From Entomospira nematocerorum (GTDB taxonomy: Bacteria; Spirochaetota; Spirochaetia; WRBN01): a stretch of 64,000 nucleotides of DNA. Position 1 is the stretch's first letter, and each line of letters starts with the position of its first letter. Position numbers and translations under genes: made by a program. The notes under the pieces were generated by a model. It did no database searches. It was not told where the DNA came from and saw only the letters and a list, made by a program, of their open reading frames with translations. Where the stretch lies: contig NZ_CP118168.1 of the NCBI RefSeq assembly GCF_028748105.1, positions 806,001-870,000 on the forward strand, in the 5' to 3' direction. Of the stretch, positions 1 to 8,643 are shown in pieces.

Positions 1-159
1 CGCATACCTTACACATTAGTTGTTGGGGGTAGAGATCAGGAGAATAACACGGCAAGTGTGAAGGTGCGTGGTGGTGAAGATAAGAGGGATATTTCTCTGG
101 AAGACTTACGTGCGTTCTTGATAGAGAAAAATGCTTCTAAAGCATTGAATTTAAATTAA
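1..159 (+). CDS. thrS: Threonyl-tRNA synthetase, C-terminal end (partial)
   Basis: Only the last 52 codons are in the window; the gene begins upstream of base 1. The peptide starts RIPYTLVVGG and runs through VKVRGGEDKR to a TAA at 157-159. This matches the end of the anticodon-binding domain of class II ThrRS, where an IPY-(M/T)-LVVG strand precedes the final helix. ThrRS charges tRNA-Thr in the cytoplasm. A small dyad (ATCACA/TGTGAT, 164-179) follows the stop, but it has no T-run. The identification rests on a short fragment. Confidence 0.8.
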   Translation, partial: RIPYTLVVGGRDQENNTASVKVRGGEDKRDISLEDLRAFLIEKNASKALNLN

Positions 160-209
160 CAACATCACATTTATGTGATATTGCATTCATTTTTGATAAG
201 GAGTTTTTC

Positions 210-755
210 ATGAAAAAGTTATTAATGATTGCTACTTTAGCATTAGCAGGTGTTACATCTGCTCATGCGGGTATTGGTCTTGGTGCAGTTTTTGGTAGTG
301 GCACTTCTTGGGGTGGCTGGGGTTTTGGCTGGGGAGTTGGATTGAGCATTGGTCTTGGGGAGTATGATCGTGTAGATTGGGAATTTGCTATTCGATTTGC
401 TGGTGGATCACGGGCTTTCTATATTAACTTAGATTCTGCATGGCATTTTTTCCAATTAGATATCGTTGAGTTTATGGCTTTTTATATTGGTGTAGGGCCT
501 TACGTTAATCTTAGTTTTATCAGTGGTATTAAAAATCATGTTACTAATGATAGTTACGGTGGTGGTTTTGGGTTAGATTTCGGTGGTCGTTTACCACTAG
601 GTCTTCGCTTTTTCTTTGCTGATCGATTTGATGCATGGATTGCTATTGTACCCCAGATTGGACTCCGATTAGGATTCGGTGATTTCTATGCTAATAGTCG
701 TGTACGAGTTGGTGGTGGAATTGGTGGAGAAATTGGTATTCGTTATTGGTTCTAG
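210..755 (+). CDS. Predicted outer-membrane beta-barrel protein, paralogue 1
   Basis: The 181-aa protein begins with a clear signal peptide (MKKLLMIATLALAG..., cleavage after AHA, about residue 21). The mature part is rich in Gly and aromatic residues, with alternating hydrophobic stretches, and it ends in YWF; a C-terminal aromatic residue is typical of outer-membrane barrels. AAGGAG (199-204) precedes the ATG. It has the same length as the next gene and shares the ending RVGGGIGGEIG, so the two are tandem duplicates. I recognise no named family. Surface exposure and barrel topology are inferred. Confidence 0.7.
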   Translation: MKKLLMIATLALAGVTSAHAGIGLGAVFGSGTSWGGWGFGWGVGLSIGLGEYDRVDWEFAIRFAGGSRAFYINLDSAWHFFQLDIVEFMAFYIGVGPYVNLSFISGIKNHVTNDSYGGGFGLDFGGRLPLGLRFFFADRFDAWIAIVPQIGLRLGFGDFYANSRVRVGGGIGGEIGIRYWF

Positions 756-790
756 ATTTTTTTAATTCAATGTAATAGTTTTATTAATAG

Positions 791-819
791 CGCATCACGC
801 TAGAGTGATGCGTTTTTTT
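791..819 (+). terminator. Intrinsic terminator after the first outer-membrane paralogue
   Basis: An 8-bp perfect stem (CGCATCAC/GTGATGCG) with a 6-nt loop is followed by seven T. It separates the two paralogous genes, so the second probably has its own promoter. Confidence 0.85.
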
Positions 820-909
820 AATTGTATTTCCTTTAATTTTTGACTATCTTGATGATAAGAAAAAATCTAATATCAGTGAATTTTTGCGGTATAAAAAAGG
901 GGAAATTAT

Positions 910-1455
910 ATGAAGAAAGTGTTACTAATATTAATATTTACTTTTGTCGGACTTAGTGCTGCTCAGGCGCGTGTGGGGTTAGGTATCGTTTGGGGAGGGA
1001 GTGCTGCATGGAATGGATGGCGGGGAAATTATGGAGCAGGATTTAGTCTTGCTGTTGGGGAGCTGGAACGAGTAAATTGGGAGATGGCGTTACGATTTTG
1101 GGGAGGAAATAATTACTTTAATTTTAATATTGATACTGCATGGCACGCTTATCAATATAACTTAGCCTCTTTCGTTGGCTTATATATTGGTATTGGACCT
1201 TACTTAGGGTTTCAATGGGATATGATTAAGTATAGGGGTGATGATAATCGTACGTATCAACGATACTCCGTTGATATCGGAGCTCGTGTTCCTATTGGAT
1301 TTCGATTTTTCTTTGCAAGACATTTTGAAATTTGGCTAGGAATGGTTCCCAATGTCGGATTACTTATTGATATTGCTAATCAAGCGATTGGTGGTACTCG
1401 ATTTAGAGTTGGAGGTGGGATTGGTGGAGAAATCGGTTTTCGATTTTGGATTTAG
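910..1455 (+). CDS. Predicted outer-membrane beta-barrel protein, paralogue 2
   Basis: A second 181-aa protein with a signal peptide (MKKVLLILIFTFVG..., cleavage after AQA) aligns end to end with its neighbour without large gaps. Both share the NWE/DWE, AWH, YIG-GPY and RFFFA-F blocks and the terminal RVGGGIGGEIG. It ends in FWI rather than in Phe. AAAAGGGGAAATTAT before the ATG provides the ribosome binding site. The two copies are separated by a terminator and are probably expressed independently. Function is unknown; a small envelope barrel is the best guess. Confidence 0.7.
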   Translation: MKKVLLILIFTFVGLSAAQARVGLGIVWGGSAAWNGWRGNYGAGFSLAVGELERVNWEMALRFWGGNNYFNFNIDTAWHAYQYNLASFVGLYIGIGPYLGFQWDMIKYRGDDNRTYQRYSVDIGARVPIGFRFFFARHFEIWLGMVPNVGLLIDIANQAIGGTRFRVGGGIGGEIGFRFWI

Positions 1456-1476
1456 AGAAGATTTTCTATTTTTAAT

Positions 1477-1507
1477 AAAAAATCCCTAGAAACATATAGG
1501 GATTTTT
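1477..1507 (+). terminator. Intrinsic terminator
   Basis: A stem of A-rich AATCCCTA against TAGGGATT, with flanking A/T runs, ends the second outer-membrane gene. Because of the A-tract it can work in either direction. The next reading frame also has an ATG at 1509 that overlaps this hairpin; I rejected it in favour of 1542. Confidence 0.8.
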
Positions 1508-1541
1508 CATGGATGCTCCGAAATTTAGGCTAGAGGTATCT

Positions 1542-1991
1542 ATGATTGCAAAAAAAGTGGCATGCATTGTTGGAGTGTTCCTATGTGTACCTACGATATT
1601 CGCACTATTTGAGGATCCAGCGATGATTATTGAATCCTATGTGGCACGGATCGTGCCTAAGGATATGGAAATTGGAATGCTTTACGGATTAAACCATGTA
1701 GATGCTACTGATGCGGTACTTTGGCGAGTGATTGATGGTATACGTCGAGGTGCTTTACCCTCATCTGTAATTGCTGATAATTCTAGAGTATTGGTATTTT
1801 CACAATTAGAGATACTACAGAAGCAAATGATTCCTCATCATGTATGGCGATTGGCCTCATGGCAGTATCAAGGAGATTATGCATTAATACCAGCGCGTAT
1901 CATAACTCGCAATGGATGGATGGTTGTAGAATTCCTTTTTAGTAGAGATAAACAACAGTTACTGGGTATTCTCGTTACGGAGGATAGGTAA
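1542..1991 (+). CDS. Secreted protein of unknown function, 149 aa
   Basis: The start at 1542 is chosen because GAGGT lies 7 nt upstream and a signal peptide follows immediately (MIAKKVACIVGVFLCVPTIFA). An earlier in-frame ATG at 1509 lies on the terminator and would bury that signal. The mature 125 residues contain mixed alpha/beta-looking sequence and no recognised motif. It ends 5 nt before the 964-aa gene, so it probably opens the operon running through the LytM peptidase, bactofilin and RicT genes, suggesting an envelope role by context only. Confidence 0.65.
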   Translation: MIAKKVACIVGVFLCVPTIFALFEDPAMIIESYVARIVPKDMEIGMLYGLNHVDATDAVLWRVIDGIRRGALPSSVIADNSRVLVFSQLEILQKQMIPHHVWRLASWQYQGDYALIPARIITRNGWMVVEFLFSRDKQQLLGILVTEDR

Positions 1992-1996
1992 CGGGG

Positions 1997-4891
1997 GTGT
2001 ATTATATTCACGTTATTCTATATGGATATAAACAGCTTCAGCAAACTGATGCAACATTAATTAAAGAGATAGAAGAGAAGATGTTTACTACGATATTGCA
2101 TCATGGTGGGCATTTTAAGGAGGGGTATCCCTATACCATTGAACTACCTTCTATATATCAGGAGTCAGGACTTGTTGTGGTGGAGAGTGCGTTTGACTTA
2201 CGGACGATCTTGACTTCTGTAAGAGATAAGTTAATCGGATTTAATCTTATCATAACAGAGGAACCTGATTTACAGATTGGACTATATCGATTGTTGAATT
2301 TTATAACGACTGATGATCAAATTTGGGTGGATAGTGCTAGTTTATCGACACTTGAGATGTATGTATATTCAATTGACGGGGGTGTCATTGCTTTAGCCAC
2401 AGAGATAAAAGCGAACTCCTGGGTAGTTCAGTCCGTACAACTCGAGAGATTATATCAAGCGAAAATTGAAAGCATTTTAAAAAAATATCGCTACGGGCTG
2501 CATGGTCAGAAGTTGATTCTCTTTCACGGACAATATGGAGAAGGGAAGCGCTATACAATAGAGCAGGTAATTCAAAAAACACTTAAGGGACATATTCATA
2601 AAGAATTTACATTTGCAAAATTTGACTCTCACGCCGAGTCTTATGATATGATAGAGCCTTTTAGAGGATTATTTTCTCCTTTATTAGTTGACTCTGTTCG
2701 AAGTATTTTGAAGGCCGAGGAGGAGCTACTCTTTAGTCAACTTACAGGGTTTATGACTTATTTGACTAGTAAACAAATTGAATATACCTTGGATAGAATG
2801 AGTAATGATTTATTGCTTTTTGCCAAGTTTTACTTTCGGTTATATAAAAATTATTGTCAGGAACATCAGCTACCTATTTGGGTATTTGCGTATTATACGA
2901 AGAATTTTCAGACACATACACGAAAAATTTTGAACCATCTTCTTGAAATACTCCATAACTATGGAATTATGGTAATTGCTGTAGAAGAGAGTGTTCGATT
3001 TTTTGCACCATATGAAGTCGAAGCGTATCATATAAGGAGTGACTCGCTATATTATTGTCCTGATACTGGTATTCAAACCTCTTATCTGGATGGATGTGTT
3101 CCAGTTACAGCTTATGAGTCAGTGTTGATTGAGTGGCTTTTATCTAAATCCTATACCATAGAATCAATACAACTAGAAAATCTTGTATCGAATATTTTAA
3201 AGCAGATGGATACATTATTACATCGTATTTTATTTCAGATTGTATTAGCCGACGGGATGCTCTCGCTACAGGATGTCATTGCCTCTTTAGAAATTGATCC
3301 ACAAGGAGAACGATTAGCATATAAACGAGCACGTATTCTAGAAAAGCTGCGGTTTATTACACATCGCAATGAAAAACCTTATATTATGTTTTCTTTTATT
3401 GTAAATATATCGTATCAATTGATGGGAAGTAAAGCAAAAGAGTATACCCAAGCTTTTTATGAATATCTAATAAAAGAAAAATTGCGTGTCTCTGCCTGGT
3501 TCTTGGTGCATATTTTGTGTAAAATAGATGAGATTGATCGAATGTTGATTCACTTTGATCAGCATTTGAATCATCTTATTGATGCAAGGCGTATAGATTT
3601 TCATATTTATTTACAAAAAAATATTCTTATTGATAAGGATGTTGATAGACGCCAATTAGCGGCCTGTAAAACAATTATCCATACGGCTCAGTTACGGGCA
3701 TTAATGCTGAAGAATCAGTATTTTGCTGAGCGTGAACTATTAGTAGATGATTTGCCTTACGTAGAACCGAGCAGTGAGCTTTTTGTTAACTACTACCTCT
3801 TACAGAAGGTCAGGAGAGATGGTATTATTTATTATAAACGGGATAATGCGATTGATCAATTAAAAAAATTAGCTTATGCCTTTCAGAAATCTGCTGATCA
3901 TGTCGGTGAGGCTCTTGTTAACTATGAACTATCGTATGCCATGTTTCAACAGGGAAGCATCAAGCAATCTTTAGATTTTTGTGATATTTCTTTACGATTA
4001 TTTGAGACATGTCACTTTCTTTATGGTGAGCTACTAGCTCTTACTCTTCGAGCTATAATTACGTTTACCTATGGGCAGTACTCTATTTCCATGCAATATG
4101 CAAAACATGGCGAAGATCGTGCTCATAAAGCGGGTAATCATGAATTATGGCATGTCTTACGTTTTTTACAAAGCCGTGTTGATATTGAACTTGGAAGATA
4201 CTCGGATGCACAAGCGAGAATTCAGGCGGATATGATTATTGCAGAACAGTATAATCGATCGGATATCTCAAGAGTTTTAGACAATTGGATGCTATGGACA
4301 TACATTTTACAGCAAGATTTCACGATGGCTAAATCATATGCAGATCAGGAGTCTAGTAATTTAGAGATGAGCTATTTTTTAGCACATCTGTATGAACTCC
4401 AAGGACAGCATGAGAAGATGTTAGAGGTTCTGGAGACAACATACCAATTACATCGAACTGAGTATGCTATAAGTAGTGAAGAGGTTGAATGGTTGGATGG
4501 CTTTCATATCATTGAAGGAAGACGTTACTATAATAACTCCACAAAATTAGTGATACGACATCTGGCAGATGAGCTTTATATATTTGCACAGTCTCAATGC
4601 ACAGAGCTAGGAAAAAGTGAACGTGATGAAGCATTAGAACGTTTGCGAAGTGCTTGTAGTTTGAATATAGTGCAAGTGGAAAAGCCTTATGATTATATTC
4701 TGCCATACATATACGCAAAGAGTATCAAAAATATTGATTTAGAAGAATTTTCTATTGCGATTAATCGCAGTTTACGTATTGCGTTGTCTTATTCCAATAG
4801 AATTATAGATATAGAGACGAAAAAGAGATATTTGAGTCAAAATTTTTGGATTCAGCAAATTCAAAAGCTGAAGAGAGACTATAATAGCTAA
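1997..4891 (+). CDS. Large protein with degenerate P-loop ATPase core and C-terminal TPR-like repeats
   Basis: The 964-aa protein starts at GTG 1997 (GGAGG at 1979-1983). Residues 178-185 read GQYGEGKR, a Walker A-like loop preceded by a hydrophobic strand (KLILFH). The expected Walker B strand is WVFAYYTKNF, with no Asp-Glu, so ATP hydrolysis may be lost. Residues from about 620 to 870 form helical pairs resembling TPRs. The layout recalls MalT/cyclase-associated STAND-type ATPases, but residues 1-130 match nothing I know. It has no signal peptide or membrane segment. It lies upstream of a LytM peptidase and a bactofilin, so a scaffold role in cell shape is possible but unproven. Confidence 0.55.
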   Translation: MYYIHVILYGYKQLQQTDATLIKEIEEKMFTTILHHGGHFKEGYPYTIELPSIYQESGLVVVESAFDLRTILTSVRDKLIGFNLIITEEPDLQIGLYRLLNFITTDDQIWVDSASLSTLEMYVYSIDGGVIALATEIKANSWVVQSVQLERLYQAKIESILKKYRYGLHGQKLILFHGQYGEGKRYTIEQVIQKTLKGHIHKEFTFAKFDSHAESYDMIEPFRGLFSPLLVDSVRSILKAEEELLFSQLTGFMTYLTSKQIEYTLDRMSNDLLLFAKFYFRLYKNYCQEHQLPIWVFAYYTKNFQTHTRKILNHLLEILHNYGIMVIAVEESVRFFAPYEVEAYHIRSDSLYYCPDTGIQTSYLDGCVPVTAYESVLIEWLLSKSYTIESIQLENLVSNILKQMDTLLHRILFQIVLADGMLSLQDVIASLEIDPQGERLAYKRARILEKLRFITHRNEKPYIMFSFIVNISYQLMGSKAKEYTQAFYEYLIKEKLRVSAWFLVHILCKIDEIDRMLIHFDQHLNHLIDARRIDFHIYLQKNILIDKDVDRRQLAACKTIIHTAQLRALMLKNQYFAERELLVDDLPYVEPSSELFVNYYLLQKVRRDGIIYYKRDNAIDQLKKLAYAFQKSADHVGEALVNYELSYAMFQQGSIKQSLDFCDISLRLFETCHFLYGELLALTLRAIITFTYGQYSISMQYAKHGEDRAHKAGNHELWHVLRFLQSRVDIELGRYSDAQARIQADMIIAEQYNRSDISRVLDNWMLWTYILQQDFTMAKSYADQESSNLEMSYFLAHLYELQGQHEKMLEVLETTYQLHRTEYAISSEEVEWLDGFHIIEGRRYYNNSTKLVIRHLADELYIFAQSQCTELGKSERDEALERLRSACSLNIVQVEKPYDYILPYIYAKSIKNIDLEEFSIAINRSLRIALSYSNRIIDIETKKRYLSQNFWIQQIQKLKRDYNS

Positions 4892-4954
4892 CTTGACAGA
4901 AGCAGAAAATTTTAGTAAAATAGGTAAGATGAGAAAATAGGCAAAGGTGCTATA

Positions 4955-5962
4955 ATGAAGAAAGAAAAAAGAGTGATAATGGCGACAGACACAAAGGGTA
5001 AAATAGGGCAGTTTTGGCAGAGATTACGACGTCCTTTGACCATTATGTTAGCACCTCATGATGAAAGTAGAGTCATATCCTTTAGGGTTTCATTATTATC
5101 GCTTTGGGGTTTTGGGTTTTCATTTATTACTCTGGTGCTTGTTGTGATTATTTTTTCTACATCTAATTATCGCATGGGTGAACAGTTAGATGGGTTGAAG
5201 GGTGATATCAGCCGAATAACATCTGACTCTGATGACTTAAGGAGTGCAATACAAAGTTTACCTGTCCTGACTGACATGCTTCAAGATACGGTTCAAAATA
5301 TTGAAAGTTCGTCAAAGATAGATTTTAGTAGTGGAAAGTATGGAGTTCATCAGGTCTCGGGAGATCTCACTGATAGTTCCTTCTCATCAAATTCCCGATA
5401 TCAAGATAATACAAATAATGAGTTAGCCCAGGTAGAACATTTCGTAGGTGTCTTAGAGGATTTAATTCCAATGGTAGCGACTATTGGAGAGCTCTTTGAT
5501 ACGCAGCAACATTTTTTATCAGAAATTCCTACTGCTTGGCCAGTGAGTGGTAATCGTGGTTTCATTACCATGCTTTTTGGGCGGGGACGGGATCCTTTTA
5601 CTGATGGATGGCAGTTTCATACGGGTGTTGATATAGCTTACTCTCTAGGCACGCCAATTCTTGCCGCATCAGATGGGGTTGTTATCAAGACATCCTATAA
5701 TTCTGGAGGGTATGGAAATGTTGTCTTAGTTAAGCATGGCTATGGTTTCTATACAAGATATGCTCATATGCAACGTTATACAGTCCAAGAGGGGCAAAGA
5801 GTTAAGCAGGGAGATCAACTAGGATTGATGGGTGCCACAGGACGTGCAACAGGTTCGCATGTTCATTTTGAGGTTCTTTTAGGCACAGAGGTAGAGGATC
5901 CGATGCGTTATCTTTCCATTATAAATCCTTCTCTTACTCGATATATTCGTGCTAAGGCGTAG
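4955..5962 (+). CDS. M23 (LytM) peptidoglycan endopeptidase, membrane-anchored
   Basis: The 335-aa protein has a cytoplasmic N-terminus, one membrane segment at about residues 46-70, a coiled-coil/linker region to about 190, and a C-terminal LytM domain. The zinc ligands are all visible: H and D in HTGVDIA, the YAHM histidine, and HVHF near the end. Such enzymes cut peptide cross-links in the periplasmic wall. AAAGG precedes the ATG by 7 nt. The bactofilin gene follows after 12 nt; LytM/bactofilin pairs set helical shape in Helicobacter (Csd1/CcmA), and a related shape role is likely here. Confidence 0.88.
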   Translation: MKKEKRVIMATDTKGKIGQFWQRLRRPLTIMLAPHDESRVISFRVSLLSLWGFGFSFITLVLVVIIFSTSNYRMGEQLDGLKGDISRITSDSDDLRSAIQSLPVLTDMLQDTVQNIESSSKIDFSSGKYGVHQVSGDLTDSSFSSNSRYQDNTNNELAQVEHFVGVLEDLIPMVATIGELFDTQQHFLSEIPTAWPVSGNRGFITMLFGRGRDPFTDGWQFHTGVDIAYSLGTPILAASDGVVIKTSYNSGGYGNVVLVKHGYGFYTRYAHMQRYTVQEGQRVKQGDQLGLMGATGRATGSHVHFEVLLGTEVEDPMRYLSIINPSLTRYIRAKA

Positions 5963-5974
5963 AAAGGGGTTTTG

Positions 5975-6403
5975 ATGGCAGCCAGAGATGATTTTGTCAA
6001 CTCGATCATAGGAGAGGGTTCTACCTTTTCTGGTACGATAGAATTAACAGGTTTACTGCGTATTGATGGGGATTTTTCTGGAAGTATCCGTCGGGCAGAT
6101 AAGGTTTTAATTAGTAGAACTGGCAGAATCAAAAGTTCCGTACGATCACGAATAGTTGTAGTTGGTGGAGCGGTTCATGGTGATATTATTGCGGATGAAC
6201 GAGTTACCGTGTTGTCTACAGCAATTGTACTAGGTAGTATTAAAGCACCAGTACTTTTTGTGGAAGAAGGAGCTTTAGTGCATGGGCTATGTCATATCAG
6301 TGCTGATGTATTACGGCAAGAACAGCCAGTAGCCAAACTGGATAGTGAATCTAGGGCGAATACTCTATTTACGGTGGACTGGCAAAAATTAGGAAATAAG
6401 TAG
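5975..6403 (+). CDS. Bactofilin (CcmA/BacA family)
   Basis: The 142-aa protein is a typical short bactofilin: a central beta-helix with repeated G/I/V turns (GSTFSGTIELTGLLRIDGDF, then GRIKSSVRS and GDIIADERV), flanked by short unstructured ends. Bactofilins polymerise without nucleotide into cytoskeletal filaments that position wall enzymes. I chose ATG 5975 because GAAAGGGG lies 5 nt upstream; a TTG at 5972 is in frame but less likely. It sits directly downstream of the LytM peptidase, its usual functional partner. Confidence 0.9.
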   Translation: MAARDDFVNSIIGEGSTFSGTIELTGLLRIDGDFSGSIRRADKVLISRTGRIKSSVRSRIVVVGGAVHGDIIADERVTVLSTAIVLGSIKAPVLFVEEGALVHGLCHISADVLRQEQPVAKLDSESRANTLFTVDWQKLGNK

Positions 6404-6901
6404 ATGGCAAAAGTTTCTGTCACTAATGAATTTTCAGGTCTCGTTTTTCATAATGAAGTTGTAGAAAAAAAACGAAATACTCGTGTGAGTACAAGTAAAA
6501 AACATAATTTTTCTGAATTTATCGAAGCATCCTTAAGCGAAATAGATGGTCTAGGAGAGAGTACAACTATCGATGATAGTGTCCTCGAACAAGCTATGGA
6601 TGATGTGTTTATTTTAGGAGAGAGGCTCAGACATGATTATATGCTGAGTTGCTTGGATGATTATCGTCGTGCAGTAAAAAATTTTTTGGAAATTATCCGT
6701 AAAAGAGCCTATGCTCATGATAGGGTTAAGGGTCGAATTAATCGTCATAGTATGATGCAAAAAGAATATAATCTTGTTCGCGTGGTTGATGAAAAACTAG
6801 ATCGTTTAGCAAAGGCCGTACTTGTGGAGCAACGGGATATGATTTATATTCTGTCAAGAATTGATGAAATTCGTGGTTTAATTATTAATTATGTTTGGTA
6901 G
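6404..6901 (+). CDS. YaaR-like protein (DUF327)
   Basis: The 165-aa, highly charged helical protein matches the YaaR/DUF327 family: a variable N-terminus, then the DYMLSCLDDYRRAVKNFLE core and the terminal RVVDEKLDRLAKAV and DEIRGLIINY helices. The ATG directly follows the bactofilin stop codon, with AGGAAATAAG as ribosome binding site. In Bacillus the yaaR gene lies close to yaaT, as here. The biochemical role of the family is unknown; linkage to RicT is conserved and may reflect a shared complex. Confidence 0.8.
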   Translation: MAKVSVTNEFSGLVFHNEVVEKKRNTRVSTSKKHNFSEFIEASLSEIDGLGESTTIDDSVLEQAMDDVFILGERLRHDYMLSCLDDYRRAVKNFLEIIRKRAYAHDRVKGRINRHSMMQKEYNLVRVVDEKLDRLAKAVLVEQRDMIYILSRIDEIRGLIINYVW

Positions 6902-7890
6902 TAAAGTTGGAATGGGTGAAAGAAAATAGACGTAAAAGCAGTCAAGATAAATTTTTTTATTTAACAAAACTTCCTTATATTCATGAAATAGAGATTGGAG
7001 TAGCCTCTCATGATCAATTTGTTAGCGGTGATTGGGTAATTGCTGAAACACGTTATGGAGTTGATCTAGTTCGTATTTTGGGGTTGGCTAAAAGCTATAA
7101 AGAAAAGAGTGAGAGTAAACGACATACAAGTAAAATTTTAAGAGAAAGCATCCCCCTTGACTTTGAGGAGATGGATAGTAATAATAAGCTTTCATTAATT
7201 TATGAAGATATTTGCCGTGAAAAAATTATCAAGAGAAATCTTGAGATGAAACTCATTAAGGTACATATTTTACATGGAAAAAGCAAAGTTATCGTCTTTT
7301 TTACAGCTGAGCAGCGTGTAGATTTTCGTGAACTTGTAAGAGATCTTGTTGCTGAATTTCATACAAGAATTGAACTTCGGCAAATTGGCGTACGTGATGA
7401 AACTCGCAGTCTTGGTGGTATCGCAATGTGTGGGCGAGAGTATTGCTGTCATAAGATGAATGATCAATTGAAACCGGCTACCATTAAAATGGTTAAAGAC
7501 CAAAACTTATCTTTGAATTCCAGTAAAATTTCTGGAGGGTGTGGACGATTGCTTTGCTGTTTGGCTTATGAGTCAGATACATACGCACAGTCTAGAAGCG
7601 AGTTACCCACGGAAGGTAGTCTTATTGTTGTAGAAAATATTCGTTATCGGGTCTCTGAGGTACATATATTAACTCAAGAGGTCACTGTTGTCAATTGTGA
7701 TGATAGTGCTATTAAACCATTTAAAATTCCTGTGAAAAATTTTAGATATCATTCAGAGGATAACAGTTGGATTGAATTAAAAGAACCTGATATTAAAAAA
7801 GATATACCTGGGAAAAAAATTGTACTAACTCCGTGTGGGTGTTCTAGACCTGAAGGAACAAGATGTAAAGGATGCACATCGCAGCTCTAG
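6895..7890 (+). CDS. ricT: RicT/YaaT-type PSP1-domain protein
   Basis: The 331-aa protein carries the PSP1 signature with a dense cysteine set: MCGREYCCHK, then GGCGRLLCCLAYE, and an extra C-terminal CGCSRPEGTRCKGC motif. In Bacillus, RicT works with RicA and RicF as a Fe-S-containing complex that modulates RNase Y and mRNA processing. No ricA or ricF is visible here. The start is uncertain: TTG 6895 overlaps the previous gene by 7 nt, and GTG 6916 is an alternative. The C-terminal second Cys cluster is beyond the usual core and may hold another metal. Confidence 0.83.
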   Translation: MVVKLEWVKENRRKSSQDKFFYLTKLPYIHEIEIGVASHDQFVSGDWVIAETRYGVDLVRILGLAKSYKEKSESKRHTSKILRESIPLDFEEMDSNNKLSLIYEDICREKIIKRNLEMKLIKVHILHGKSKVIVFFTAEQRVDFRELVRDLVAEFHTRIELRQIGVRDETRSLGGIAMCGREYCCHKMNDQLKPATIKMVKDQNLSLNSSKISGGCGRLLCCLAYESDTYAQSRSELPTEGSLIVVENIRYRVSEVHILTQEVTVVNCDDSAIKPFKIPVKNFRYHSEDNSWIELKEPDIKKDIPGKKIVLTPCGCSRPEGTRCKGCTSQL

Positions 7891-7907
7891 CTTTTTTTTA
7901 TGATTTA

Positions 7908-7916
7908 TGCTATGAT
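7908..7916 (+). promoter_or_regulatory. Extended -10 promoter for rpsD
   Basis: TGC directly followed by TATGAT forms an extended -10 element, about 7 nt upstream of the inferred start site and 29 nt before the rpsD ATG. The -35 region is poor (TAGCTT at 17-nt spacing). Confidence 0.5.
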
Positions 7917-7944
7917 AGTTAAAATTAATACTAAGGAGTGAGTG

Positions 7945-8565
7945 ATGGCAAAAAATTCCACAGCACGTGGTAAAATTGTCCGCCGTTTAGGTGTCAATAT
8001 TTATGGTCATAACAAATATGATAAATTACTCAAGAAAAAACCACAAGGTCCAGGTCAGGAACGTGGGAGAAAAGGTCGTGGTAAGCAGAGTGAGTATGCA
8101 AAGCAACTATTAGAGAAACAAAAAATTCGTTTTGCTTATGGTTTATCTGAGCGACAGTTTAAAAATACATTTGAGTTGGCTAAACGTTTAGATGGTCTTA
8201 CTGGTGATAATTTAATTATTTTATTAGAAAAACGATTAGATAATGTTATTTATCGGTTAGGATTTGCTGTAACAAGAGCTGCTGCAAGACAGTTTGTCTC
8301 CCATGGACATATTTATGTCAACGGAAGACGTGTTAATATTCCAAGTTTTATGGTAAGTGTCAATGATGAAATTACTGTTAAACCAGCGAATGAACGCAGT
8401 AAAAATTTAGCTCGTAATAATCTTTCAAAGAATCAGCAACCATTAGCAGATTGGTTAACACTTGATGCTGATGCATTAAAAGCTAAGATTGAGCGAGAAC
8501 CTGTACGTACAGATATTCAACTCATTGGTAATGAACAGATGGTTGTTGAATTTTATTCAAGATAA
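7945..8565 (+). CDS. rpsD: 30S ribosomal protein S4
   Basis: The 206-aa protein shows the S4 N-terminal domain (ARGKIVRRLGVNIYG, KYDKLLKKKP) and the S4 RNA-binding domain (RLDNVIYRLGFAVTRAAARQ, VSHGHIYVNGRRVNIPS). It binds 16S rRNA early in small-subunit assembly. It lacks the N-terminal four-Cys zinc site, so it is the C-minus form. ATG 7945 is chosen over GTG 7942 because AAGGAG (7932-7937) then sits 7 nt away. It stands alone rather than in the alpha operon, and is closed by a strong bidirectional terminator. Confidence 0.96.
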   Translation: MAKNSTARGKIVRRLGVNIYGHNKYDKLLKKKPQGPGQERGRKGRGKQSEYAKQLLEKQKIRFAYGLSERQFKNTFELAKRLDGLTGDNLIILLEKRLDNVIYRLGFAVTRAAARQFVSHGHIYVNGRRVNIPSFMVSVNDEITVKPANERSKNLARNNLSKNQQPLADWLTLDADALKAKIEREPVRTDIQLIGNEQMVVEFYSR

Positions 8566-8571
8566 TATATG

Positions 8572-8635
8572 GAATAGTCTTCATATAAAAAACCTCTCTA
8601 AAGATATAGAGAGGTTTTTTATATGAAGACTATTC
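8572..8635. terminator. Bidirectional terminator with a 29-bp perfect palindrome (rpsD/nagA)
   Basis: Left arm 8572-8600 and right arm 8607-8635 are exact reverse complements around a 6-nt loop (AAGATA). A CCTCTCTA/TAGAGAGG core with A6 and T6 tracts gives a working terminator in both directions. It serves convergent rpsD and nagA. The pairing extends well beyond the T-tract, which is unusual. Confidence 0.9.
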
Positions 8636-8643
8636 TTAAGATA

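Noticed and set aside
1509..1541. Upstream in-frame ATG for the 149-aa secreted protein
   Set aside because: It lies on the preceding terminator and would place the signal peptide internally.
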